Positions 1 through 9,217 are shown, numbered from the stretch's first letter. The stretch is DNA of 64,000 nucleotides from Shewanella corallii (GCF_023349125.1 NZ_JAKIKT010000002.1:372001-436000), one strand, 5' to 3'. Program-made: numbers and translations. Notes: generated by a model not told the origin, from the letters alone.

Positions 1-161
1 CTCTGCGGGTTGCCAAAGGCCATAGACTCTTTGGGCTCAAATGCCTCTTCAATCTGCAGATGCCCACGGGACAAGCCCGCCAGCGCACTCAGCAACAATC
101 GTCTGGCCAGAGCATCCATCCATGACACACTTTTATCAGCTTGATTCACTGTTGTTTCCAT
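1..161 (-). CDS. Cyclopropane-fatty-acyl-phospholipid synthase family protein, N-terminal fragment
   Basis: The first 53 codons of a gene cut by the window edge. The start ATG overlaps the stop of the upstream DUF1365 gene (TAATG), so it is translationally coupled and last in the visible operon. The readable part is a basic helical leader (MDALARRLLLSALAGLSRG) and an acidic stretch, as in SAM-dependent cyclopropane synthase/methyltransferases. The SAM-binding domain lies outside the window. The family call rests mainly on context: DUF1365, FAD oxidoreductase, SDR and photolyase genes commonly precede a cfa-type gene. Such enzymes add a methyl or methylene group to unsaturated membrane acyl chains. 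Related operons in other bacteria are tied to singlet-oxygen or light stress and furan fatty acids. Confidence 0.6.
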   Translation of the reverse strand, partial: METTVNQADKSVSWMDALARRLLLSALAGLSRGHLQIEEAFEPKESMAFGNPQ

Positions 162-1027
162 TACTCTGTCCTTCTTATTGTTTGACCTTGTTCTTGTGTG
201 TACTGAGAGCCAGCTTCACTCCCTTGTGCACTTGCCTTCAACCCACCCGGATGCCCTACAAAAGGCACCTTTTTCAGAAACAGCCGCAATGCATGCCAGT
301 AAATGCCAGCCACTATGCGCCCTGTCATCAAAGGAAACCGCCTTACCATCCCTGCCAACGCCCCCGCGTTGAAAGGCTGACGACTTAACTCCAGTTGGGC
401 ACTGAACAGCTTTTGCTCACGCCGGTTTTCAATACCAATACGCAGAGATTCTGCCGGGGGACTTACCCGCCACAGATACTTCATATCCAGATCCATAAAG
501 GGTGAGACGTGAAATACCTTGTCGGTAATATCCACGACCTTGCCAGGCTGAGACGCATCTACCTCAGACAAATCTACGAGGTAGTAATGCCGCTCATTCC
601 AGGGGGTGTTACTCACCTCCGCCAGCATGTACCTGGCTTGCCCTTTGCAGTAACCAAAAAAGAAGTTCACCGGGCTGAAGTAGAGTCCGAAATGGCGCAC
701 CTGACCGGCAAAAACCAGGCGTTCACATGCCTGGTCAGCGCCCAGTTGTCTGAGTTTGAGTTCCAGCCGCATTTTCAGTGACCGGACACAATATTCCTGA
801 CCTGCCGCCACATCCCGACTCAGGTAATCACCAGCCCGGAAACTAATTGGCGCAAAGCCGGTTGCCGAGAACCAGCGGGAGCAGTCCTGCAGTTGGGAGA
901 TCTCATCGAGGTCCAACACCAGCATGCCGAAGTCATAACTGAAGCCGTGCCGCACAGGCTCGCGCCTCATATGGTGGACTTTGCCGCGGTATACCCCACT
1001 GTTAAAGTCTGACAGCTCTGCCGTCAT
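161..1027 (-). CDS. DUF1365 family protein
   Basis: A 288-residue protein of the DUF1365 family. It opens with the usual pattern of an H-x-R-x-x-P segment near residue 20 ([15 protein letters not shown]) and has the GxLxLxR-free soluble fold typical of the family, without a signal peptide. The biochemical role is not established. Members nearly always sit between an FAD-dependent oxidoreductase and a cyclopropane synthase-like gene, as here. The start overlaps the end of the oxidoreductase gene by four bases and the stop overlaps the next ATG by one, so this is tight operon packing. By association it takes part in modification of unsaturated membrane fatty acids; that is inference. Confidence 0.85.
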   Translation of the reverse strand: MTAELSDFNSGVYRGKVHHMRREPVRHGFSYDFGMLVLDLDEISQLQDCSRWFSATGFAPISFRAGDYLSRDVAAGQEYCVRSLKMRLELKLRQLGADQACERLVFAGQVRHFGLYFSPVNFFFGYCKGQARYMLAEVSNTPWNERHYYLVDLSEVDASQPGKVVDITDKVFHVSPFMDLDMKYLWRVSPPAESLRIGIENRREQKLFSAQLELSRQPFNAGALAGMVRRFPLMTGRIVAGIYWHALRLFLKKVPFVGHPGGLKASAQGSEAGSQYTQEQGQTIRRTE

Positions 1028-2337
1028 GCCACCTCCTTACGACTTTGGCTCTGGTGCAAACTGAGCAGCGATGGGCCTTTGCTGTCCAGTTGAATACCAA
1101 ATTTTTCGCATACAGCCAGGGCACTTTTGACCCCATCTTCGTGGAAGCCGTTATGCCAGTATGCTCCGGCAAAGAAGGTATGACGTTGACCACAAATCTC
1201 ATCCTTACGTCCCTGGGCCAACGCACTCGCCTGATTGAACACAGGGTGTGCATAGGTAAAACGGCGCAGGATTTTTTCCGGGTCGATAGCCTGAGTCTGA
1301 TTCAGAGTGACACAAAAAGTCGGTGCATCTGCCGGAAGACGCTGGAGTATGTTCATGTTGTACGTAACACAGGCAGGACGGGTGCTGTCGCCATCCAGAC
1401 GGTAGTTCCAGCTGGCCCAGGCGGCTGGCCTGTCGGGCAGGAGAGAGGTGTCCGTATGCAGCACGACTTCATTGTCCTGATACTGCATATCACCCAGTAT
1501 CTGTTGCTCCTGTGCGCTGGGGTCATCCATCATCGCCAGAGCCTGATCACTGTGGCAGGCCAACACCACAGCATCATAAAACTCATCGCCATACTGCTTG
1601 CTTCTAATCACCACACCTTCCGCCAGTCGCCTGATCCCCAGTACAGGGGTGGACAGACGAATACGGTCAGCAAATGGGGCCGTTAATCCCGGGATATAGC
1701 TGCGGGAACCACCGGCCAATACATACCACTGTGGTCTGTCTGTCACATTCAACAAGCCATGGTTATGGAAAAACTGAATAAAGAACCTGAGCGAAAAGGC
1801 TCTCATATCATCAATGCTGGATGACCAGATAGCGGCCCCCATGGGCAGGATGTAATGAGTCGCGAAAAAATCAGAGAAGTTCTCTTCCCTGAGAAACTGC
1901 CCAAGATCGCCCTGAGGATAATCGCCACTGGCGTGTATTGACTTACAACGGCGATTGAAACGTACGATTTCCGCCAGGAAACCCCAGAATCTGGGATTCA
2001 ACCAATTGCGCTTCTGCGCAAATAAGCTGGTGAAGGTATGGCCATTATATTCCAGCCCGGTTTGCACATTGTGCACACTGAAGCTCATTTCGGTGGGCAG
2101 CGGCTCAATATCCAGACCTGCCAGCAGCTTTTCAAAATTTGGGTAAGTCCTGTCATTGAATACAATAAAACCAGTATCTATTGCCCAGGAGCGGCCACTT
2201 AGTTCCACATCCACTGTGGCCGTGTGTCCGCCGATATATTCATTGGCTTCAAATACCGTGACCTGATGTTCACGGCTGAGCAGGTTTGCACAGGTCAGCC
2301 CCGCAATACCACTGCCAACAACTGCGACTCTCTTCAT
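1024..2337 (-). CDS. NAD(P)/FAD-dependent amine-oxidase-like oxidoreductase
   Basis: A 437-residue flavoprotein. The N-terminus carries a Rossmann dinucleotide-binding motif ([15 protein letters not shown], residues 6-20) followed by [11 protein letters not shown], the second FAD-contact segment of the amine oxidase/phytoene desaturase superfamily. A C-terminal FAD motif ([15 protein letters not shown]) closes the protein. It has no signal peptide, so it is cytoplasmic or membrane-peripheral. It overlaps both neighbours by four bases. In this operon type it is thought to act on lipid or fatty-acid substrates together with the DUF1365 and cyclopropane-synthase-like proteins. The substrate is unknown. 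Confidence 0.85.
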   Translation of the reverse strand: MKRVAVVGSGIAGLTCANLLSREHQVTVFEANEYIGGHTATVDVELSGRSWAIDTGFIVFNDRTYPNFEKLLAGLDIEPLPTEMSFSVHNVQTGLEYNGHTFTSLFAQKRNWLNPRFWGFLAEIVRFNRRCKSIHASGDYPQGDLGQFLREENFSDFFATHYILPMGAAIWSSSIDDMRAFSLRFFIQFFHNHGLLNVTDRPQWYVLAGGSRSYIPGLTAPFADRIRLSTPVLGIRRLAEGVVIRSKQYGDEFYDAVVLACHSDQALAMMDDPSAQEQQILGDMQYQDNEVVLHTDTSLLPDRPAAWASWNYRLDGDSTRPACVTYNMNILQRLPADAPTFCVTLNQTQAIDPEKILRRFTYAHPVFNQASALAQGRKDEICGQRHTFFAGAYWHNGFHEDGVKSALAVCEKFGIQLDSKGPSLLSLHQSQSRKEVA

Positions 2338-3170
2338 GGGGTAATATCCTTATTTTGGTTGGTCTCGGCAGCCGTCCCCGAGGCAGCGGCTTGTTGCCCA
2401 CTTTGTTTACTGGTGACTTTGGCGATCAAACTGCGCCACCAGCTGCCGGGCATCAGTGACATGAGTTTAAGCATCAAAGTAAATTTCTTTGGGAAATGGA
2501 TTTCGGCATCGCCCCGGGCCAGGCCTTCACGTATCGCCCGGGACGCTTCATCAACCTCTATGGCCATGGGCATGGGAAAATCGTTTTTGTCTGTCAGTGG
2601 CGTTTTCACAAACCCCGGACAAATAAGACTCACACCTATATCCCGGGTATCTGCTCGGCTTTGTAAACTCGCAGCCAGGGTATTGGCCAGATAATTGACT
2701 GCGGCCTTGGAAGCGCCATAGGCTTCAGCACGGGGGAGTGGCAGATAAGTTGCGCTTGAACTCATCAATGCCAACCGCCCCCGCCGGGACAGCTGAGGCA
2801 GGAAGGCGTTAAGGCAATAGCCCACTGAGATGAGATTGGTCTGCACAATACGCTCAAACAAAAGGTCATCGAAGTGCAAGGGGTCATCTATATACTCGCA
2901 ACTGCCTGCATTAAGGATAATCAGATCCAGCTTATGACCATCGAGCGCAGATTCCAGATTGCGACCGGCTACCTGCACCTGCTCTCTGTCAGTGGCGTCA
3001 AATACCAGAGGAGTGCAGCCATGGATTTCAACCAGCCGTGCCAACGCTCTGCCACAACCGAACACCTGCCAACCTTTTGCCAGATAATCCTGCGCCAACC
3101 TGGCACCTATACCTGAGCTCGCACCAGTGATTAACACTCGTCCGGTTACCACCTTTCCAACGCTCTTCAT
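2334..3170 (-). CDS. Short-chain dehydrogenase/reductase
   Basis: A 278-residue classical SDR. The cofactor motif TGASSGIG is at residues 15-22, an NAG segment follows (LIILNAGS), and the catalytic YxxxK pair is Y151/K155 (AYGASK), with an upstream serine in MSSSA. The C-terminal extension after about residue 245 is polar and low in complexity (Q/A/T rich). The start overlaps the NTF2-like gene stop by four bases and the stop overlaps the oxidoreductase start by four. It is an NAD(P)-dependent alcohol/ketone oxidoreductase whose substrate cannot be read from the sequence. Context suggests an acyl chain or lipid intermediate. Confidence 0.88.
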   Translation of the reverse strand: MKSVGKVVTGRVLITGASSGIGARLAQDYLAKGWQVFGCGRALARLVEIHGCTPLVFDATDREQVQVAGRNLESALDGHKLDLIILNAGSCEYIDDPLHFDDLLFERIVQTNLISVGYCLNAFLPQLSRRGRLALMSSSATYLPLPRAEAYGASKAAVNYLANTLAASLQSRADTRDIGVSLICPGFVKTPLTDKNDFPMPMAIEVDEASRAIREGLARGDAEIHFPKKFTLMLKLMSLMPGSWWRSLIAKVTSKQSGQQAAASGTAAETNQNKDITP

Positions 3171-3670
3171 ACCGACATCCTGTTTTTCAGCATGCGGATT
3201 GCGCCTCCCATCAAAGGCAGCTGCTCGTAAAGCATCTGACCCGCATCAAAGTAGTCTCTGTGATGAGTGATCTTGTCTTCAATCGTCAGCCAGCTCATGC
3301 CCTGAACACTCATCTCTTTGCCACCCTTCAGCCTTTTATGGGCATACCTCATGGTCCACTCAATGCAGGCCTGATTGCCGTCAGCGACCACCCTGTGGAT
3401 GTCGAATCTGATATGCAGCAGGTTTTCATACATACCGGCGAAATACTGCTTGAGCGCCGCCCGGCCTTCGATGGTGTGTAAAGGGTCTGTGAATACTGCG
3501 TCTTGATGGTAAAGATCATCCAGCCTATGCAGGTTATGCTTGTCCAGGCTCTGATACAGGCTGATGAAGTCACGGATTAAAGGTGCTGTCTCCCCCTGGA
3601 GGAAGTCGGGGGAAACCGCAGAAATCGGGTCAGTATGTGGTGCGATTGCGTTTATCGTATTGTCAGTCAT
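3167..3670 (-). CDS. NTF2-like/SnoaL-like protein
   Basis: A 167-residue protein with the cone-shaped NTF2-like fold signature: an N-terminal helix with FISLYQSLDKHNL, the YHQDAVFTDPLHTIEG segment typical of SnoaL-like domains, and a beta-rich second half containing WTMRYAH. I start it at the ATG at 3670 because GGAGGG lies a few bases upstream. The longer reading to 3706 has no ribosome site. Members are small binding proteins or isomerase-like enzymes for hydrophobic ligands. Here it is the gene after the photolyase in the putative light/oxidative-stress operon, and its function is unknown. Confidence 0.8.
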   Translation of the reverse strand: MTDNTINAIAPHTDPISAVSPDFLQGETAPLIRDFISLYQSLDKHNLHRLDDLYHQDAVFTDPLHTIEGRAALKQYFAGMYENLLHIRFDIHRVVADGNQACIEWTMRYAHKRLKGGKEMSVQGMSWLTIEDKITHHRDYFDAGQMLYEQLPLMGGAIRMLKNRMSV

Positions 3671-3708
3671 GGAGCCCTCCTGGAAATTGCCTCTGTTTGT
3701 ACGCATCT

Positions 3709-5223
3709 CTATATGCCCTTTTGGGGTGCGCGTTTCATTGCAGACAGAGCATCCAACGCCCGGAGTCTCGCTGCTTTGTGGTCGACAATCGGGGCTGGAT
3801 AGTCCAGCTCACTGGCAAACAGGTCTGCGCCCACGATGTCGGCAGTGTGCAATTTTCGGCTGGATACAGACGCTAATTGCGGCAGGAATTTACGGATAAA
3901 TTTTCCCTCAGGATCAAACTTCTCACTCTGACTCAAGGGGTTAAAAATACGGAAGTAAGGTTGGGCGTCACAGCCGGTTCCCGCTGACCATTGCCAGCCG
4001 CCATTATTGGCCGCCAGGTCGCCATCTATCAGTTGCTGACGGAAGTATCTTTCCCCCCAGCGCCAGTCGATCAACAGGTGTTTGGTCAGGAAGCTGGCGA
4101 CTATCATGCGTAGACGATTGTGCATCCAGCCCGTTTGATTCAACTGGATCATGGCGGCATCAACTATGGGATAACCGGTTTTCCCCTGACACCAGAGTGC
4201 GAACTCTTCAGCATTGTTACGCCAGCGGATACCATCAGCCAACTCGTTGAAGTTACGGGTTTTACTCAAGTTGGGAAAGGCCACCAGCAGGTGTCGATAG
4301 AAGTCGCGCCAACATAGCTCTGTTACCCAGGTAAAAGCACCTGCGTGCTCACCTGAATCATCTATCAGAGCACCGGGGAACCTGGCCATGGCCGTCGCCA
4401 GACACTGAGTCGGGCTGAGTACACCTATGGCCAAATAGGGAGACAGGCAGGAGGTTCCGTCCACAGATGGAATATCCCGGAATGCTCTATATTCCGCCAA
4501 ATTGTGGTGTACAAACTCTTCCAGCAGTCTTTTGGCCTCCCCTTCTCCGGCTCGCCACAACTGACTGCTGCGCTTTTTACAATCCAGGGAGATCGGCTCA
4601 GTGACATCGAGTCTGGGGCCAACAGGCTCTGGCACGGCTAACGGCACAGCAGGCCTGTTCATCAATTGGCTCCGCCACGCACGGGAGAAAGGGGTAAAGA
4701 CCCGGAACATCTTGCCGGACTGATTGAGCACAGTACCGGGTGGCAGTAGAGTGTGTCCCTCAAACAACTCAAAACCTATGCCCTGTTCGGCAAGCATCCT
4801 GCCCACCTTTTGATCTCTTTGGTGCTCATTAACTTCCGGCTCTGCGTGAGCAAATACACAGGCGATATCCAACTGCTGGCAAAGTTGACGCAGGGCAGAA
4901 GGCACATCCTCAAACCGGTCCAGGTGCAACACCTTAAACTCTATGCCCAGTGCCGCCAGCGAAGTCGCCAACATATTCAAGTGACGCTCAATAAAATCCA
5001 ACTGGATTGGCGCGATATCATGACTCACCCACTGGGATGGGGTAGAGGTAAACACGCCATAAACCTTTGCTGGTCGCTCTGACGGCATCCCGGCATTTTC
5101 AGCCTGAGCTTTGACAAACTGACAGGCAGAGTAAAGCGGCCCATGGTCTGCAACCCTCAGGTCCTGACGAAACCACACCAGTGCATTTTGTCTTAAATCA
5201 TTATTGGCACTGACAGAGGTCAT
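3709..5223 (-). CDS. phrB: Class I CPD photolyase (deoxyribodipyrimidine photo-lyase)
   Basis: A 504-residue photolyase. The N-terminal antenna domain starts at [14 protein letters not shown]. The C-terminal FAD domain carries the hallmark segments [25 protein letters not shown] and [14 protein letters not shown]. These fit class I cyclobutane pyrimidine dimer photolyases, which use light-excited reduced FAD to split UV dimers in DNA. The length is slightly above the E. coli enzyme (472 residues), with extra residues in loops and at the N-terminus. The start overlaps the stop of the MerR regulator by four bases, so expression is expected to follow that regulator. The assignment is secure; substrate class (CPD rather than 6-4) is inferred from the motifs. 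Confidence 0.95.
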   Translation of the reverse strand: MTSVSANNDLRQNALVWFRQDLRVADHGPLYSACQFVKAQAENAGMPSERPAKVYGVFTSTPSQWVSHDIAPIQLDFIERHLNMLATSLAALGIEFKVLHLDRFEDVPSALRQLCQQLDIACVFAHAEPEVNEHQRDQKVGRMLAEQGIGFELFEGHTLLPPGTVLNQSGKMFRVFTPFSRAWRSQLMNRPAVPLAVPEPVGPRLDVTEPISLDCKKRSSQLWRAGEGEAKRLLEEFVHHNLAEYRAFRDIPSVDGTSCLSPYLAIGVLSPTQCLATAMARFPGALIDDSGEHAGAFTWVTELCWRDFYRHLLVAFPNLSKTRNFNELADGIRWRNNAEEFALWCQGKTGYPIVDAAMIQLNQTGWMHNRLRMIVASFLTKHLLIDWRWGERYFRQQLIDGDLAANNGGWQWSAGTGCDAQPYFRIFNPLSQSEKFDPEGKFIRKFLPQLASVSSRKLHTADIVGADLFASELDYPAPIVDHKAARLRALDALSAMKRAPQKGI

Positions 5224-6131
5224 AAGCGCTCCTCGATTAAGCGGGGTAAATTGGCTAGCTGGCCAGGGTTAATAATCGTCAGCGAGGTGAAGCCATGATA
5301 AACAGAGGCATATTGACCATAGAGTGCCACCGGAACCCCCAGCGTTTGTTGCAGGGATGCCAACTCATCCAGGTAAGAACCGGGCAAATCTGCCGGCACG
5401 GCCAGCACCAGACCATGAATGGTTAATCTGTCTGCTCCCAGTGGCAGCTGGAGTAATGCTGAAGCTGATAGCTGTTGCCAATGCATGTTCTCGGCAGTCA
5501 GTTCGAATCCCGCAAGCAGGCTTTGCCAACCTGAGTGCTCTATATCAATAAGGATACAGTGGCCTTTGAACGGCCCTTTCTGGCCGAATGCCAGCGCGTG
5601 TAATCTTCGTCCCAGCTGCGCCTGCAGCCAGGACGCGATAAGTTCAGCATCTTCCCGCGAAATAGTGTCAGCGTCATCACCTGTAACGACCTGATTAAGC
5701 CTCAGCTCCACCGCGTCAATCCAGGGCTTGAGCAGATGCCGGAAAAACACAGGAAATGGATACAAGGCTGACGCTTCATCCAAAGCGGACTGAAGCCGAC
5801 CGGCATTCAACTCAATCACGGCCTGCAGCAGTACTTCTCTGTGCTTGTGCCACTCATCCAGAGTGCTGCAACTTTCCACCCCTTCATTACCGGCTGCCGG
5901 AATACTCTGCTCCAGCAGAGGCTTTACCCGGCTTATCGCAACGCCTTTGGCCAGCCACCCCAGAATATCTTCAATGCGGGTGATATCCTGCTCGCTGTAG
6001 AGCCTGTGGCCTTTGGGGGTACGGGCTGGATTAATCAGACCAAAGCGACGCTGCCAGGCCCTGAGGGTGACAGGATTCACCCCGGTTCGCTCGGCGACAT
6101 CACCTATGGAAAGACGTGCTTCAGTATCCAT
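5220..6131 (-). CDS. MerR-family regulator, LitR/CarH-like architecture
   Basis: A 303-residue regulator. The N-terminal MerR winged helix is clear: SIGDVAERTGVNPVTLRAWQ (residues 8-27) then RTPKGHRLYSEQDI. A helical middle region and a Rossmann-like C-terminal domain follow, the layout of the LitR/CarH regulators that sense light through B12 or a partner. The canonical DxHxxG cobalamin motif is not exact; a DIEHSGW segment lies where it would be expected, so B12 binding is unresolved. The gene overlaps the YbgA-like gene upstream by 11 bases and the photolyase downstream by four. It probably represses or activates its own operon at the TTGTACAA boxes near 7120-7145. Confidence 0.88.
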   Translation of the reverse strand: MDTEARLSIGDVAERTGVNPVTLRAWQRRFGLINPARTPKGHRLYSEQDITRIEDILGWLAKGVAISRVKPLLEQSIPAAGNEGVESCSTLDEWHKHREVLLQAVIELNAGRLQSALDEASALYPFPVFFRHLLKPWIDAVELRLNQVVTGDDADTISREDAELIASWLQAQLGRRLHALAFGQKGPFKGHCILIDIEHSGWQSLLAGFELTAENMHWQQLSASALLQLPLGADRLTIHGLVLAVPADLPGSYLDELASLQQTLGVPVALYGQYASVYHGFTSLTIINPGQLANLPRLIEERL

Positions 6132-7077
6132 AACGCAGTTTCAGCTCCTGTGGATGTGGCTTCAGATAAACCTGATCCTTTATATATTCGTTGGGATACT
6201 CTCTCAGGTAGTGATTGATCAGGGTGATAGGCACCAAAAGTGGTTGCAGCCCTTCCCGATACTCAAGAATGGCATCAGTCAATTCAGCCTTCTGCTGCTT
6301 ACTCAATGCCCGTTTAAAGTAGCCTTGAATATGTTGCAGGGTACTGGTGTGATTGCGACGAGAAGCATGATGCTTCAATGTTTGCATAAACATTCTGAAG
6401 TAATCATCTGCCTGCCTGGCGAAGTCGTCACCAAGATTGGCAACCATAGGCCCAAGCTCCCGATAGAGCTTTTGGTTATGAGCCATCAGCAGGTACTTAT
6501 ATCTGGAGTGAAACTGCACTAATTTGTGCTTGGTCAGGCCGTCGGCCTTGAGCTGTTGCCAGTCGTTGTAGGCATATACCCGGGTAAAAAAGTTTTCCCT
6601 GAGAACCATATCGTGAAGACGTCCGGTTTCCTCCACCGGCAACTCTGGGTATCTGTCCATCAGGGCTTTGGCAAATACCCCTGTCCCTGACTTGGTGGCA
6701 TTATTGGTACCGGGCTTATACTCAAGCACCCGCTCCATACCACAGGTTGGCGACTTGGCGCACAAGAGGTAGCCCCCCAGATGCCCCAGATGCTCGACCT
6801 TCATATCGCAAAACGCCTTCATCTCGGCGGTGACATCCAGCTTTCCGTCACCGCTTTGCAGCAGTATCACATCGCCATCTTTAACTTGGCGAATGCTCTT
6901 GCGCGGCGCCCCCATACCAATGGCCATCTCTGGACATACTGGCTCAAATTCGAAAAAGTTAACCAGTTCGTCGGTACAGTAAGGTGCTCTTTTATGACCA
7001 CCATCAAACCGGACATTTTGTCCAAGCAAACATGCGCTTACACCTATTGTTATCTTATTGGTTTCGGTCTGACTCAT
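6121..7077 (-). CDS. DUF523-DUF1722 two-domain protein (YbgA-like)
   Basis: A 318-residue protein with an N-terminal DUF523 domain (GVSACLLGQNVRFDGGHKR, then a CPEMAIGMG segment and CAKSPTCG) and a C-terminal DUF1722 domain. The conserved cysteines of the first domain are present. I place the start at the ATG at 7077 because a perfect AGGAGG lies five bases upstream; the longer reading to 7113 has no such site. YbgA of E. coli sits next to phrB, and the same pairing with photolyase recurs in many bacteria, here as the first gene of the operon. Its molecular function is not known. A role in DNA photodamage or light response is inferred from context. Confidence 0.88.
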   Translation of the reverse strand: MSQTETNKITIGVSACLLGQNVRFDGGHKRAPYCTDELVNFFEFEPVCPEMAIGMGAPRKSIRQVKDGDVILLQSGDGKLDVTAEMKAFCDMKVEHLGHLGGYLLCAKSPTCGMERVLEYKPGTNNATKSGTGVFAKALMDRYPELPVEETGRLHDMVLRENFFTRVYAYNDWQQLKADGLTKHKLVQFHSRYKYLLMAHNQKLYRELGPMVANLGDDFARQADDYFRMFMQTLKHHASRRNHTSTLQHIQGYFKRALSKQQKAELTDAILEYREGLQPLLVPITLINHYLREYPNEYIKDQVYLKPHPQELKLRYGY

Positions 7078-7117
7078 CTTTGCCTCCTGCACTATTTGTA
7101 TTCCATTACGCACTAAG

Positions 7118-7146
7118 CTTGTACAAGGATCACAATTTTGTACAAG
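7118..7146. promoter_or_regulatory. Paired TTGTACAA operator boxes (putative MerR/LitR sites)
   Basis: Two perfect 8-base palindromes TTGTACAA lie at 7119-7126 and 7138-7145; the first extends to CTTGTACAAG. Their centres are 19 bases apart, about two helical turns, and they end 42 bases upstream of the 7077 start codon. TGTACA-type repeats are known targets of LitR-type MerR regulators, and this operon encodes one. The repeat and spacing are seen; the regulator match is inference. Confidence 0.6.
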
Positions 7147-7363
7147 TTTTTGATCAGGTTTTTATTAACTTGTTCAGGCGGGTGGGTTTGAGGTCCGGAT
7201 ACATGGGGGACAAGGGGAGATGTTGCCAATTTCCAGTTGGCTTAAATTGGGACCATGCAGGTCAGTTCAGTGAGTAAAGCTTGAGCTTTGGGTCAATCTG
7301 TCCTGCGTCTGAGTCAGTTGGGGGGTTAATCACTCCCTTTGACCAGAAAAAACCCGGATAAAA

Positions 7364-7380
7364 TTGGCACTCTACTTGCT
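7364..7380 (+). promoter_or_regulatory. Sigma-54 (RpoN) -24/-12 promoter
   Basis: TTGGCACTCTACTTGCT contains the invariant GG and GC in TGGCAC-N5-TTGC form, with exact spacing. It differs from the usual consensus only in the base after TGGCAC. It lies 33 bases upstream of the transporter start codon, leaving room for a short leader. No activator gene is visible nearby. Confidence 0.65.
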
Positions 7381-7412
7381 CTACAGGGTTAACTATCATT
7401 CCGGCAACCTGT

Positions 7413-8558
7413 ATGCATTCCAACGTTTCACCTGCAAAACCCGCACAACCTTTATTAGCCGAAAGCTGTGGTGCCTTCGCCGATTTGGGCACCTTCCTGC
7501 CCCTGGTGCTTGGGCTTATCGCGCTTAACCAATTTAATGCGCCAGGGATCTTCCTTGGCTTTGGCCTGTTTGCCCTGCTATCTGCCATGGTATACGGCCG
7601 CCCTGTTGCGACCCAACCCATGAAGGTGATTGCCGCTTTGGTGATCAGTATGGAATTGACTCCGGGTATGATGCAGGCCAGTGCTATGATGATGGGGATC
7701 ATTCTGTTGCTGCTGGCCTTCAGTGGTGCCATCGGCTGGCTAGCCAAGCAGTTGTCTCAGGCGGTAAGCGTTGGCATTCAGTTAGCTATCGGTCTGCAAC
7801 TTCTGTGGTTGGGCTTTGGCATGATGAATGAGACCTTGTGGCTTGGAGTCACCGCATTTGCGCTGCTGTTCGCCAGTCGCTGGTTACCTATGGCCTACCT
7901 GATGATGCCGGGCGTACTGGCTCTGGGTATGGTTTGGCAGCATTTCGCCGGAACAGGCAGCACTATTAATGCCGCAGGCTCTTTGATGGACTTACAGTTC
8001 GGTTGGCCCAGCAAGGATGAGTGGCTGAGCGCTGCTGGTTTGTTGGTACTGCCGCAGCTGGCACTGACCCTGACCAATGCTGTGATTGCCGCCTCGGTCA
8101 TCGGCAAGGAAACTTTTCCACAGGACGCTGCCAAGTTCTCACCAAAACGCTTTGCCACCACCTCAGGCCTGGCAAACCTGCTGTTGTCACCATTTGGGGG
8201 CATTGCCATGTGTCATGGCGCAGGCGGTATGACGGTACAGACACATTTCGGTGCCCGCACCTGGCGCGCGCCGGTGATTTTCGGCAGCAGCTGTTTGGCC
8301 ATTGCCGTATTCTGGGGCTCAGATGTGAGCTACTGGTTGGGGATGATCCCTATGGCTGTGCTGGGTAGTTTGCTGGCAACTGCGGGGTTACAACTGGCCT
8401 GGTCGAAACGACTGCTTGATGGCAAGCCGTACTGCATTTTTGTGATTCTCGCCACCGCCTTCACCTGCCTGGCAATCAATGCCGCGGCAGGTTTGGCCGT
8501 GGGAATTTTGCTGGAGCATGGTCGCCGTCTTGGCAGACAAGTTCCAGCCTCCAAGTAA
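7413..8558 (+). CDS. MOT1-type molybdate/sulfate transporter
   Basis: A 381-residue hydrophobic protein with about ten membrane segments. The repeated signature SCGAFADLGTFLPL near residue 20 and MAMCHGAGGM-like GGIAMCHGAGGMT near residue 268 match the MOT1/SulP-related family of molybdate or sulfate permeases (PF16983 type). In the cytoplasmic membrane it would import an oxyanion. The start ATG at 7413 has only a weak ribosome site, but the next methionine lies well inside the first domain. It is monocistronic and preceded by a sigma-54-type promoter, so expression may follow nitrogen or another enhancer-controlled signal. Molybdate versus sulfate cannot be settled from sequence. Confidence 0.85.
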   Translation: MHSNVSPAKPAQPLLAESCGAFADLGTFLPLVLGLIALNQFNAPGIFLGFGLFALLSAMVYGRPVATQPMKVIAALVISMELTPGMMQASAMMMGIILLLLAFSGAIGWLAKQLSQAVSVGIQLAIGLQLLWLGFGMMNETLWLGVTAFALLFASRWLPMAYLMMPGVLALGMVWQHFAGTGSTINAAGSLMDLQFGWPSKDEWLSAAGLLVLPQLALTLTNAVIAASVIGKETFPQDAAKFSPKRFATTSGLANLLLSPFGGIAMCHGAGGMTVQTHFGARTWRAPVIFGSSCLAIAVFWGSDVSYWLGMIPMAVLGSLLATAGLQLAWSKRLLDGKPYCIFVILATAFTCLAINAAAGLAVGILLEHGRRLGRQVPASK

Positions 8559-8606
8559 TTGTCTATACATGCTGGCTCAGCGCCCTGTGGAAAAACTACT
8601 GCAGGG

Positions 8607-8855
8607 CTACATGCACTGGGCCAGCTGTCCCTTCTTGGTTGCGGCCATCACACAGCCACGCTCAGAATCAGATGCCTGTTTGCAGCTGGCCATCAACTCC
8701 TGAGATGACGGCGCCATATCCCCCAACACTTTTTGGGCGTGCTTCACCACCTTATCGCAATCTGATGCGGCGACGGGATCGTGCTGAGTACAACCGGTAA
8801 CAGAGAGCAACATGGCCCCCAATATCAAACCTGACTGTTTGCTGTTAAAAACCAT
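8607..8855 (-). CDS. Small four-cysteine lipoprotein
   Basis: An 82-residue protein starting at the ATG at 8855, which has GGAGGAG just upstream. The first 22 residues form a lipoprotein signal ending in VTGC. The mature part has four more cysteines, ending in GCVMAATKKGQLAQC. It is clearly homologous to the exported protein at 9247-9501, which shares the ERGCxM and QLAQC segments and the cysteine spacing. The cysteines suggest disulfides in the periplasm. I do not recognise a named family and propose no function. Confidence 0.75.
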   Translation of the reverse strand: MVFNSKQSGLILGAMLLSVTGCTQHDPVAASDCDKVVKHAQKVLGDMAPSSQELMASCKQASDSERGCVMAATKKGQLAQCM

Positions 8856-8965
8856 GTCTCCTCCATGAACATAATCAAAATCCAAAAGCTTACCTTCATA
8901 GCTTAGACGCTCATTTTGAGTCTGTTAGACTAGGCGCCAATTCCGGGTTAAAAACATCAGATTAA

Positions 8966-9217
8966 ATGGCAAAACCAAACAAGAAGGGACCGGTACAAAC
9001 AGTGATGATCCTGTGCACTCAGTGCAAGTCACCTCTTTTTAAGTATCGAAAAGGGGGCAAAGGCGCATTGGTGAAGTGTTTCCGGGAGAGAATTGTTGAG
9101 GACTATACTCAGAAGACTTGTCATTGCCCTGGCTGTGACCGGGAATTTGCCAGAGAAACACTGATAAGGGGCGCACCTGCTTATAAAATCATAGGCGGCA
9201 AAGCCATCATGAAATAA
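8966..9217 (+). CDS. Small zinc-ribbon protein
   Basis: An 83-residue basic protein with CTQC near residue 17 and CPGC near residue 54, plus single cysteines before and between them (VKCF, KTCHC). This fits a metal-binding ribbon. The start ATG gives a lysine-rich N-terminus (MAKPNKKG) without a signal peptide, so it is cytoplasmic. It sits alone between two minus-strand genes for related exported proteins. Nucleic-acid binding is plausible from charge and ribbon. No named family is recognised. Confidence 0.7.
   Translation: MAKPNKKGPVQTVMILCTQCKSPLFKYRKGGKGALVKCFRERIVEDYTQKTCHCPGCDREFARETLIRGAPAYKIIGGKAIMK

Noticed and set aside
1045-1686. Plus-strand reading frame of 213 codons
   Set aside because: It is antisense to the FAD oxidoreductase, whose motifs are clear, and has no ribosome site or family features.
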